DNA of 18,174 bases, taken from the NCBI GenBank assembly GCA_016302405.1, contig JAEDNR010000036.1, positions 1 to 18,174 on the forward strand, read 5' to 3'. Numbering within the stretch: the first letter of the stretch is position 1; each line of letters opens with the position of its first letter. Below the pieces are notes generated by a model, which ran no database searches, had not been told where the DNA came from, and worked only from the letters and a program-made list of their open reading frames with translations. The DNA comes from Oscillospiraceae bacterium (lineage in GTDB: Bacteria; Bacillota; Clostridia; Oscillospirales; Oscillospiraceae). The translations under genes and the position numbers were made by a program. This document shows, piece by piece, positions 7,007 through 14,173 of the stretch.

Positions 7007-8227
7007 CTACTGTTGTGATTTCAGGGCGGCCCGTTTCCCCGGCCGCCGGAGGATGATGCCCTTGACTTCCAGCAGCGTCATCAGCGCCAGCACCTTGCCC
7101 GCGGACATGCCACTTTCGGCGATCACCTCGTCCACCGGGCGCTCCCCCGCTTTCAGGCACCGGACGATGGTCTGTTCCTCCGGCTTAAGGCCCGCAAGGA
7201 CATCTGCCCGGTCAGAATACTCCCCCGCGGGAGTTTTGTCAATGACTTTTTTGTCAGCCGCCTTTGGGGGTGTCTCTTTTTCCGGGCGGCGGAGCTTCTC
7301 CGCCGCCATGGTCTGGGGCGGTGCGCACCGGGGCGGCGCGGGGCGGTGGATCTGTCCGGGATACTGCCCCTGGTAGATTTCCAGCACATCCCAGCCGCAG
7401 CTCACCGCCGAGGCGCCCTCCTTGAGCAGTCGGTTGCTGCCCTGAAAGCCCGGCATATCCACATTCCCGGGCAGCACAAATACGTCCCTGCCCTGATCCA
7501 GCGCATGGTTCGCGGTATAGAGGGAGCCGCTTCCTTCCGGAGCCTCCACCACCACAACACCCCGGCTCAGGCCGCTGATAATGCGGTTGCGTCTGGGGTA
7601 GGTCCACTTCGCCCCCGGCATTCCCGGGGGATACTCGGACAGGATGCAGCCCCGCCGCCGGGTTTCGGCAAAGAGCTCCGCGTTGGATTTGGGATACACC
7701 CGGTCGATCCCGCAGCCCAGAACCCCGATCACCGGGGCGCCCGCGGCGAGGGCGCCGGTCATTGCCATACCGTCAACGCCCTCTGCCAGACCGGAGACCA
7801 CAATGCCCCCGCCAGCGCCCAGCTCATAGCCCATCTGCCAGGCAGCGGAAGCCCCGTATGCGGATGCCTTCCGGGTGCCCACCACGCCGATCACCGCTCT
7901 GGCGTCCACATCCGGCAGCTCCCCCAAAACATAGAGCACCACCGGCGGGTCAAAGATCCTTTTCAGCCGGACCGGGTATTCAGGACTTTCCAGGCAGAGC
8001 ACACGGATTCCTTTCTCCATGCACACACTGAGGATTTCCCGTTCCCGGGTCAGATCCTTGTCAAGCAGAGCCTTTACCGCCTCAGGCGACAGTTCCTCCA
8101 CTTCCTTTAGGGCTGCCTCCCCGGCATCATACACCCTTTCCGCAGAGGAAAAATGCCGGATAACCCTGGCCCGCGCATAGTCACTCATCCCGGACCGCCG
8201 GGCCAGCCAGATCCAATGCTCCAGCAT
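7007..8227 (-). CDS. dprA: DNA processing protein DprA (Smf)
   Basis: DprA binds incoming single-stranded DNA and loads RecA during transformation; many non-competent bacteria keep it. With the ATG at 8227 the product is 406 residues. It has an N-terminal helical (SAM/HhH-like) region (about 1-75); a Rossmann-like core with VVGTRKASAYG (115-125), SGLAEGVDGMA (145-155), RRNRIISGLSRG (212-223) and SGSLYTA (233-239); a charged, proline-rich linker (about 290-345); and a C-terminal winged-helix domain (about 348-398). I chose this start because GAGGGG sits 8 bases upstream and residues beyond it (MFRNYF...) only translate the AT-rich intergenic repeat. It heads the dprA-topA-trmFO run. No sharp sigma-A promoter is visible in the AT-rich leader. 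Confidence 0.95.
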   Translation of the reverse strand: MLEHWIWLARRSGMSDYARARVIRHFSSAERVYDAGEAALKEVEELSPEAVKALLDKDLTREREILSVCMEKGIRVLCLESPEYPVRLKRIFDPPVVLYVLGELPDVDARAVIGVVGTRKASAYGASAAWQMGYELGAGGGIVVSGLAEGVDGMAMTGALAAGAPVIGVLGCGIDRVYPKSNAELFAETRRRGCILSEYPPGMPGAKWTYPRRNRIISGLSRGVVVVEAPEGSGSLYTANHALDQGRDVFVLPGNVDMPGFQGSNRLLKEGASAVSCGWDVLEIYQGQYPGQIHRPAPPRCAPPQTMAAEKLRRPEKETPPKAADKKVIDKTPAGEYSDRADVLAGLKPEEQTIVRCLKAGERPVDEVIAESGMSAGKVLALMTLLEVKGIILRRPGKRAALKSQQ

Positions 8228-8308
8228 GTTTTCCCCTCTTTTCTCTGGTTTTGATAAAAAGTTTATGGTTTTATGCGAATTGATGAATTGGAATTGACCG
8301 TTTCGTGT

Positions 8309-8427
8309 AAGTTGAAAATTGAAAATTGAAAGTTGACAATTGTTGTGTCCCTTCGGGACGATTTTGAAATAATTCCGAAACATGCTATCGGCTTAATTTT
8401 CCATTTTCCACTTTCAACTTTCAACTC
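8309..8427. repeat. AT-rich imperfect inverted repeat with TTGAAAA-type units
   Basis: The left arm 8309-8341 and the reverse complement of 8395-8427 agree at 26 of 33 positions. Both arms are built from short GTTGAAA/ATTGAAA units. The interior holds a small GTCCC-TTC-GGGAC hairpin (8347-8359). The right arm runs into the stop codon of the methyltransferase gene (8426-8428). The rest of the 198-base gap up to dprA (8228-8308) is AT-rich leader with no recognised site. The composition and palindromic layout suggest a miniature interspersed element; other copies in the genome would be needed to confirm this. Confidence 0.65.
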
Positions 8428-9193
8428 AGCTGCGGCCAGCCATCCCCGTTTTCCCCATCTGCCACATGACAATGGCGGCGGCGATGGCCGCGTTCAGAGA
8501 TTCGCAGTTGGGGGTCATGGGAATAATCAGGGTCTTTTCCGCCTGCAAAAGAATTTCCCGCCGGACGCCCCGGCCCTCGCTGCCGATGACCACCGCAAGG
8601 CTCCCCGCATCGGCCTGCCGCAGATCCCGGGCTTTTTCGTCCATTGCCGTGGCCGCCACCGGAATCCCGGCATTTTTCAGTGCCTCGCTTGCCTGCTCCC
8701 AGGTAAGCGTCACCGGCGGGGTGCGGAACACCGCCCCCATGCTGGAGCGGACCACCTTATGGCTGTAGGGGTCCGCGCAGCCCTCCATTAATACAACGGG
8801 AACATTCAGCGCGTCCGCCGTCCGCAGAATGGTGCCTAAGTTTCCCGGGTCCTGGATACCATCCAGGAGCACCGTCCCCGGTCTGGGAACATAGGGCCGC
8901 TTTTCCGGGAACCGGCAAAGGAACAGCGCTCCCTGGGGTGTGGACATGGGAGAAATGGAGGCCATCACATCCTCCGGCACCCGCACCCGGCGGACACCGG
9001 GGGGTGTCTCGGCTTCCACGCCGTCGGAAAGGATCACCGTGTCAAGGCCGGGGCAGAAGCGCACCGCCTCGGCAAGAAGCTTGGTCCCGTCGGAGACATA
9101 CAGCCCCGCTTCCTCCCGGGCAGAGCGGGAGGAAAGCAGCCGCCGCACCTGCACCAGCAGCGGATTTTTCCGGGATGTGATTCTCTCTTCCAT
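8426..9193 (-). CDS. TrmH/SpoU-family RNA 2'-O-methyltransferase
   Basis: A 255-residue SPOUT-class enzyme that transfers methyl from SAM to ribose 2'-OH of rRNA or tRNA. The N-terminal substrate-binding domain starts with ITSRKNPLLVQVRRL and SDGTKLLAEA (about 5-45). The three SpoU motifs are clear: LDGIQDPGNLGTILRTADA (110-128, with Asn118 and Arg124), VVIGSEGRGV (201-210) and IIPMTPNCESLNAAIAAAIV (223-242). The substrate base cannot be told from sequence alone; the closest families are 23S rRNA 2'-O-methyltransferases. The ATG at 9193 shares its A with the ktrA stop codon (TGATG), so it is translated by coupling. A TTG one codon upstream is a less likely start. It is the last gene of the ktrBA unit. 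Confidence 0.92.
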   Translation of the reverse strand: MEERITSRKNPLLVQVRRLLSSRSAREEAGLYVSDGTKLLAEAVRFCPGLDTVILSDGVEAETPPGVRRVRVPEDVMASISPMSTPQGALFLCRFPEKRPYVPRPGTVLLDGIQDPGNLGTILRTADALNVPVVLMEGCADPYSHKVVRSSMGAVFRTPPVTLTWEQASEALKNAGIPVAATAMDEKARDLRQADAGSLAVVIGSEGRGVRREILLQAEKTLIIPMTPNCESLNAAIAAAIVMWQMGKTGMAGRS

Positions 9194-9840
9194 CAAAGCT
9201 TCTGCACTCTTTCCAGCGCCACATTGTCTCCCAGCACCACCATCACATCTCCCTGAGAAATGCGGTAGTCAGCGGCGGGAGAAACATTGGTCTTGCCCTC
9301 ATTTTCCACAGCAATAATATTGATGCCCAGCTTTGCCCGGACATTCAGCTCCTTCAGGGTCTTTCCCAGCCACCCCGCGGGGGCGGGAACCTCCAGAATG
9401 CCGTATTCCGCGGACAGCTCGATATAGTCAAGAACATTGTGGGAGTACAGGCTCCGGGCCAGGCGCTGGCCGTGCTCCTGCTCCGGAATGACTACCCGGT
9501 CCACCCCCAGCTTTTCCAGCACCCGGCGGTGGGTCTCGTCATGGGCCTTGCACACAATATAGGGTACGCCCAGCTCCTTCAGGTTCATGGTGGTGAGTAC
9601 GGAGGCAGCCAGATCGTCGCCGATGGCAATGATGGCACAGTCGAAGTTCCGCACCCCCAGGGCGCGGAGGACCTCCTTATCCTGGGCATCTCCCACCACC
9701 GCGTGGGTCACCTCGTTTGCCACCTGCTGCACCAGCTCGCTGCGTACATCCAGGGCCAGCACCTCCGCCCCCAGGCTGCAAAGCTGCCGGGCAATGGCGG
9801 AACCGAACCGGCCCAGGCCGATCACAACATAGTTTTTCAT
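9193..9840 (-). CDS. ktrA: KtrA/TrkA-type potassium channel regulatory (RCK) subunit
   Basis: KtrA forms a cytoplasmic octameric ring that gates the KtrB channel in response to ATP/ADP and, in Firmicutes, cyclic di-AMP. The 215-residue protein has the RCK_N Rossmann domain (about 1-135) with GLGRFG (8-13) and the acidic end of strand 2 at Asp31. An RCK_C/TrkA_C domain (about 137-215) includes LGINIIAVENEG and a closing MVVLGDN. One RCK_N plus one RCK_C is the KtrA layout, not the duplicated Gram-negative TrkA. The gene starts 10 bases after ktrB with a GAGG ribosome site, and its TGA merges into the methyltransferase start. Confidence 0.93.
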   Translation of the reverse strand: MKNYVVIGLGRFGSAIARQLCSLGAEVLALDVRSELVQQVANEVTHAVVGDAQDKEVLRALGVRNFDCAIIAIGDDLAASVLTTMNLKELGVPYIVCKAHDETHRRVLEKLGVDRVVIPEQEHGQRLARSLYSHNVLDYIELSAEYGILEVPAPAGWLGKTLKELNVRAKLGINIIAVENEGKTNVSPAADYRISQGDVMVVLGDNVALERVQKL

Positions 9841-9850
9841 GGTATGCCTC

Positions 9851-11233
9851 CTATCCGATAAGCAGACTGGTCTGGGCGTACTGGAAGCGCTCCTCCGCCC
9901 TGTCTCCCATGAGGAAGCCCAGGCTGATGGTCAGAACGCCGACCCGTCCGAAGTACATGTAAAGAATAATCAGAATCTGGGACGGAACCGTCAGGCTCCC
10001 GGTAATTCCCGCCGTCAGGCCCACGGTCCCCAGCGCCGAAATGGCTTCAAACAGGGCGTCGGTAAAGCTAACGCCGGAGGTGGCGCTGACAAATGCCCCG
10101 CCGAAGAATCCCAGCAGAATCATAATAGCGGCAATAGTCATGGCGTCCAGAACCTGGGACTGGGGGATAGTCCGCTTAAAGGCGCGCACCGTGCTTCTGC
10201 CCCGGGCCCGTGCCCGGATAAACAGCAGCAGCACCACAAAGGTAACGGTTTTCAGGCCGCCTGCCGTGGAGCCGGAGGAACCGCCGATGAGCATCAGCCC
10301 CATGGATACCGCTTTCCCCGCGTCGGTCAGGCTTCCCTGGTCCATGGCGGCAAAGCCCGCAGTGCGCAGGGTAACGGATTGGAAAAAGCTGTTTAAAAGC
10401 TTATCGCCCCAGCTCATGGAGCCAAGGGTCAGGGGATTGTTCCACTCCAGAAGCAGCGTCAGGCCCCACCCGGTCAGGAGCAGGCAGCCGGTGGTTACGA
10501 GAACCAGCTTTGCGTACACACTGTATTTGCGAAAAGCAAAGCGGTGGGTGCCGATTTCCTCCCACACCAGAAAACCCAGACCGCCGACCACCACCAGGGC
10601 GCTGATGGTCAGCAGCACCACAGGGTCTGACTGGAATTCCATCAGGCTGCTGCCGGGATTCAGAACGCCGAAGATGTCAAAGCCCGCGTTGCAGAATGCG
10701 GATACCGAGTGAAATACGCCCCACCGGAGGGCCCGGAAAAAGCCGTATTCCGGCCAGAACCGGCAGGTCAGAATCGCGGCGCCCAGCGCTTCCATGCTCA
10801 GACTTCCTACCAGCACTGTCTTTTGCAGACGGACGACGCCATCAATTTCATTCAGGCTCAGGGCCTGGGCCATCACCAGCCGCTGGCGCAGGCCGATCCG
10901 CCGCCGGAGGACAAACACTACCAAAGTCGCGGCGGACATGAAGCCCAGACCGCCAATCTCAATCAGGCACAGCAGCACCGTCTGTCCCAGTCCGCTCCAC
11001 TGGGTCCAGGTGTCAAAGGGGGTCAGACCGGTGACACAGGTGGCGGAGGTGGCGGTAAACAGGGCAGGCAGAAAGCCGCAGGAGCTGCCGCTGCGGGACG
11101 CGGCAGGCAGCATCAGCAGCGCCGCGCCCACCAGAATGATCCCCGCGAAAGCTGCGGCGATGATCTTCGTGGCGCTCAGAGGCTTTCCCCGTCTCTTCAT
11201 ACCCAGAGAAAGCAGTTTTGTTTGGATGGACAT
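9851..11233 (-). CDS. ktrB: KtrB/TrkH-type potassium uptake channel subunit
   Basis: The 460-residue membrane protein has four repeated membrane-pore-membrane units. Each carries its selectivity-filter loop: CVTGL (66-70), then further on FCNAGF, RTAGF and GTVGLT. The single glycine conserved in each loop is the hallmark of SKT-superfamily K+/Na+ uptake channels. A positively charged cytoplasmic N-terminus (MKRRGKPLSATK) precedes the first span. I chose the ATG at 11233 because AAAGGAG lies 10 bases upstream and the promoter at 11292-11319 would exclude any earlier start. The frame is open for 67 more codons upstream, but those translate the promoter and part of a MITE-like repeat. It is co-transcribed with ktrA. 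Confidence 0.95.
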   Translation of the reverse strand: MSIQTKLLSLGMKRRGKPLSATKIIAAAFAGIILVGAALLMLPAASRSGSSCGFLPALFTATSATCVTGLTPFDTWTQWSGLGQTVLLCLIEIGGLGFMSAATLVVFVLRRRIGLRQRLVMAQALSLNEIDGVVRLQKTVLVGSLSMEALGAAILTCRFWPEYGFFRALRWGVFHSVSAFCNAGFDIFGVLNPGSSLMEFQSDPVVLLTISALVVVGGLGFLVWEEIGTHRFAFRKYSVYAKLVLVTTGCLLLTGWGLTLLLEWNNPLTLGSMSWGDKLLNSFFQSVTLRTAGFAAMDQGSLTDAGKAVSMGLMLIGGSSGSTAGGLKTVTFVVLLLFIRARARGRSTVRAFKRTIPQSQVLDAMTIAAIMILLGFFGGAFVSATSGVSFTDALFEAISALGTVGLTAGITGSLTVPSQILIILYMYFGRVGVLTISLGFLMGDRAEERFQYAQTSLLIG

Positions 11234-11291
11234 TTTGGCGCTCCTTTCCCCGGGAAAGAAAAATGCGGGCATTTTGCATAGATACTTTTCT

Positions 11292-11319
11292 ATTATACCA
11301 AGCTTATTCGCTTTTTCAA
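11292..11319 (-). promoter_or_regulatory. Sigma-A promoter of ktrBA
   Basis: On the minus strand TTGAAA (11314-11319) and a perfect TATAAT (11292-11297) are spaced by 16 bases, and the -10 is extended by TGG directly upstream (TGnTATAAT). Transcription would start near 11285, giving a leader of about 50 bases before the ktrB ATG. The leader holds only a weak AT-rich hairpin (11260-11275) and is far too short for a known cyclic-di-AMP (ydaO-type) riboswitch. Confidence 0.85.
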
Positions 11320-11356
11320 GTATCTTTTCAAATTGGAAATCCCATTCTGCAAGCCG

Positions 11357-11390
11357 GAAAGACCGCACCGGCTGCCCGGTGCGGTCTTTC
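11357..11390. terminator. GC-rich hairpin, first of two identical copies
   Basis: A 14-bp perfect stem (GAAAGACCGCACCG and complement) has a GCTGCC loop. Bases 11358-11389 are identical to 11552-11583. On the minus strand it lies after the efflux operon and 38 bases before the ktrB -35, where it could serve as a second terminator. The T-rich part is only the TTT within the stem plus TTCC, so termination strength is uncertain. Confidence 0.55.
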
Positions 11391-11410
11391 AGTGTGTCAA
11401 AAAAGTTAGA

Positions 11411-11533
11411 GTCATTCCGAGCCAGTGCGCACACTGGCGTGGGAATCCCCCAGTTTTAAGGTTGAACCTATCAATTTCGGGCCTGAAAAGTTGGGAGATT
11501 GCCACACCAGTCTGCGGACTGGTTCGCAATGAC
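11411..11533. repeat. MITE-like palindromic element, copy A
   Basis: The ends are 43-base imperfect inverted repeats: 11411-11453 and the reverse complement of 11491-11533 agree at 35 of 43 positions, starting GTCATT(C/G)CGA. About 37 bases lie between. Each arm carries its own 6-bp hairpin: CCAGTG/CACTGG in the left arm and CCAGTC/GACTGG in the right. There is no coding capacity. A related element lies at 17881-18048, so at least two copies occur within 6.5 kb. The family is likely mobilised in trans, or was in the past. Confidence 0.8.
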
Positions 11534-11551
11534 CGGTTTTTCGACAGGCTC

Positions 11552-11583
11552 AAAGACCGCACCGGCTGCCCGGTGCGGTCTTT
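11552..11583 (-). terminator. Hairpin terminator at the end of the efflux operon, second identical copy
   Basis: AAAGACCGCACCG (11552-11564) pairs perfectly with 11571-11583 around GCTGCC. It begins 7 bases after the stop codon of the long adaptor gene on the minus strand. It is followed by TTTGAGCCTGTCGAAAAA rather than a long T tract, so it is a plausible but not classic terminator. It is a direct 32-base duplicate of 11358-11389. Confidence 0.65.
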
Positions 11584-11589
11584 ATCCTG

Positions 11590-14133
11590 TTATCCGTTTG
11601 TAAAGCTGTACACCACCGTATCGGCGTAGCGGTAGTAGACGGTGCCGCCCTCGGGCAGGCCGGAGAGGATCTGTACCCGCTCCCCGTCGGAAAGGCCGGT
11701 CTGTACCTCCGTCAGCTCCGTCAGCTGATCTTTTTTCTCGTCATAGCCCAGATACACGCAGGTGCGGCCTCCCGTCTCCACCAGGGCGCTGGCAGGCAGG
11801 GTCTGCACCGGATCGCTTACCGCCGTGACGATCTTCACCGAAGCGTTCATACCTGGAAGCATACTGTTCTCCTTTGGCAGGGTGACCTCCACAGCGAATT
11901 TGGTATTGCCGCCCGCATTCTCCCCCTCCCGGGCAATGGAAGTGACGGTACCCGCAAAGGACTGTCCTTCCAGGGCATCCAGCGTGATCTGGGCGCCGAG
12001 GCCCGTCCGCAGGGACAGAATATCCAGTTCATCCACCTGGATGGAGATGGTCATTTCCTCCTGAGGGGTGATGGTCAGCACCCTGGTTGTTCCGGTGCTG
12101 TAGGTGTCATAGGATTTTTGGCTGCTCTTGCCGAAGTCGCCGGTCCCAGAACCGCCGAAGCCGCCGGGAAGCGAAATGCCGCCCGGAATGGTGATTCCAC
12201 CGGAGCCCTGGCCGGAACCTCCCTGCCCTCCCCCGCCCTGGGACGGACCGTCAGGCTTCTCCGACTGGGCCGAAAAGACGCGCCGGATGGACCCTATGCT
12301 GAAATTGCCGCCTGCATCCCCGCTCACCGTGATCACCAACACATCTCCCGCCGCCAGATCGGATGCCGTCAGGCTGGAGCCATCCGTGTCGGTAATGGGT
12401 GTGACGCCGTCATGGGTATAGGAGATTGCCTGGGTGGGAAACATTGCCAGCGCCGATTGCGCGTCCATATCCGTCAGATCCACAGGCTGCGTCGTAATGT
12501 TCAGAATCATGGCGCTGCCGGAAATGGCGGAAACCGATGCCGCGTAGGTCACGGCGCCCACGGGCGGATCCTGGGACCCGCCGGGATTCACGGGGGGCTG
12601 CTCCCCCTCCTGGCCGCCGCCCTGCACATCGGAAAGAAGCACCAGACGCACAGGCTCCGAGGCCGTCAGGCTTGACCCGGTCAGTTCTTCGCCGGAAGAA
12701 GCCAGGGGCACGAAGTCACCGTCCTCCGGGATCCCGGAAACCTGTCCCGCCTGCTCCGCCCGGAGGAATCCGTCCCTGCTGAGTTTCGTCAGCTCCAGCA
12801 TGATTTCCTCCAGCTCCTGCCGCCGGGCAAGCAGCCGGTAATATTCAAAGGTAGGGCCGGTATCCTTCAGGGTAATGAGCCTGGTTCCCGCAGTCACCTT
12901 CCGGTTCAGCGTTACCTGGACCCGGGACACCGTCCCGGAAAAGCCGGTGACCTTCAGCTGGCTGTGGATATAGAGCTTTCCGGTGCCCAGAGTCTTTCCC
13001 TCACTGTCCGCCACGGAAATGGGATCGTCACAGGGCGCGGTGTCATCCGCGGTGGTGACGGTGGCGGCGCCGTCCAGGATCTGGGAAATCCTGCCCGGCT
13101 GGGTGGTGCCGTCGGACAGGGCGACCGTTACGCTGTCCCCCGCTTTCAGGTCCCCGGCGGGAATGTCCACCGCCATGAGGCCGTCCAGGGACAGGAGCAT
13201 CAGCGCTCCCCGGTCATACATCACATCCGCGGCGCTGTCCCCTTCCTGGACGAAAATTGCCTTGACCCGACCGGAAGCCGACGCGGTCACAGCGGTATCC
13301 GCGGTCTTGCCCCGCTGCTCGTTCAGGTCCTTGTCCAGTTCCTCCAGCACGCTTTGAAGCTCCGCGATGGCAGATGCGGTTTCTGCCTGGCTGACACTGG
13401 CAAGAATGTCACCGGTTTCCACCAAATCCCCGTTTTTTGCATGGTAGCAGGAAACGCTGACCGAATTGGGTATCTCCGCTCCGGTCCCGTCAGAACTGGT
13501 CAGTGTGCCCGCGCCGGAAAGTACCGTGGAGATTGCGGCGGTCTCCGCCTGGGCGGACAAAACCTGGGTGTTGACCACGGTATCTCCATCGGTGCTGCCG
13601 GAGGGCAGGGAGGAAAGGATCAGTGCCAGGGTCAGCAGTACCGCAACAGCAGTGACCCAGGAAGCGGCTCTGCTTTTCCTGGGACGGACGTCATCCTCCG
13701 TCTCCAGTTCCGGCATTGTGGACTTGGGGCGTGTATCCGGCTTTTTCTTTTTCAGCCGTACCAGCAGAATCAGGCATACCGCGTCCGCTGCCACGCACAG
13801 GGTTACAACGGGAAGCCATGCTCCCCGAAGGGTTCCCGGGATCCCGCCTTGGGTGGATTCGGTCATTGGGGAAAAGTCCTCCGGCCGCTCCGGGGGTGCG
13901 AAATCCCCTGTCCGGTCACCGCCCTGGGGCGGTGTGAAGCCCTCCGCGTCAGACGGCGCGAAATCTCTCCCCCGGGCCTGTTCCCGGGAAACGGTATCGG
14001 CAGGAGCCGCCATTGCGCCCTGGCTGCTTTCGCCAGTGTACAGGCATACCAGGGCCAGCTCCCCCACAAGGAGCAATGTAAATACGCAAATAAGCGCAAT
14101 GAGGATCCCGCGCCTGGGATCGATCTTTTTCAT
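11590..14133 (-). CDS. Long HlyD/MacA-like efflux adaptor with three N-terminal membrane spans
   Basis: An 847-residue paralogue of the operon's first adaptor. Three hydrophobic spans are visible (about 9-32, 105-126, 157-176), with basic residues on the sides expected to be cytoplasmic (KKIDPRR, LKKKK, RPRKSR). Between spans 1 and 2 is a roughly 70-residue Pro/Asp/Glu-rich loop, predicted outside. After span 3 come lipoyl-like half-motifs and short coils: 220-250, coil 253-275, 281-318; then 388-425, coil 430-456, 457-475. An insertion follows at about 480-680, with a small beta-rich stretch between Pro/Gln- and Gly-rich linkers. The membrane-proximal barrel TISIQVDELDILSLR (695-709) closes the protein. 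Shared motifs with the 544-aa adaptor include GALxLLSLDG and GTVSRV. A GAGG site precedes the ATG. It would link the MacB-type permease to the cell-wall side; substrate unknown. Confidence 0.85.
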   Translation of the reverse strand: MKKIDPRRGILIALICVFTLLLVGELALVCLYTGESSQGAMAAPADTVSREQARGRDFAPSDAEGFTPPQGGDRTGDFAPPERPEDFSPMTESTQGGIPGTLRGAWLPVVTLCVAADAVCLILLVRLKKKKPDTRPKSTMPELETEDDVRPRKSRAASWVTAVAVLLTLALILSSLPSGSTDGDTVVNTQVLSAQAETAAISTVLSGAGTLTSSDGTGAEIPNSVSVSCYHAKNGDLVETGDILASVSQAETASAIAELQSVLEELDKDLNEQRGKTADTAVTASASGRVKAIFVQEGDSAADVMYDRGALMLLSLDGLMAVDIPAGDLKAGDSVTVALSDGTTQPGRISQILDGAATVTTADDTAPCDDPISVADSEGKTLGTGKLYIHSQLKVTGFSGTVSRVQVTLNRKVTAGTRLITLKDTGPTFEYYRLLARRQELEEIMLELTKLSRDGFLRAEQAGQVSGIPEDGDFVPLASSGEELTGSSLTASEPVRLVLLSDVQGGGQEGEQPPVNPGGSQDPPVGAVTYAASVSAISGSAMILNITTQPVDLTDMDAQSALAMFPTQAISYTHDGVTPITDTDGSSLTASDLAAGDVLVITVSGDAGGNFSIGSIRRVFSAQSEKPDGPSQGGGGQGGSGQGSGGITIPGGISLPGGFGGSGTGDFGKSSQKSYDTYSTGTTRVLTITPQEEMTISIQVDELDILSLRTGLGAQITLDALEGQSFAGTVTSIAREGENAGGNTKFAVEVTLPKENSMLPGMNASVKIVTAVSDPVQTLPASALVETGGRTCVYLGYDEKKDQLTELTEVQTGLSDGERVQILSGLPEGGTVYYRYADTVVYSFTNG

Positions 14134-14173
14134 ATTCGTCGCCTCGCTCTGGAAAAGGATAGGGGAAGCTTAC

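Noticed and set aside
8228..8383. N-terminal extension of dprA
   Set aside because: It translates the AT-rich intergenic repeat; a good ribosome site precedes the ATG at 8227.
11234..11285. Riboswitch (for example cyclic di-AMP) in the ktrB leader
   Set aside because: The leader is about 50 bases with only a weak AAAATG/CATTTT hairpin; known ydaO-type riboswitches are far longer.
11234..11434. N-terminal extension of ktrB
   Set aside because: It would start upstream of the TATAAT promoter and runs through repeat sequence.
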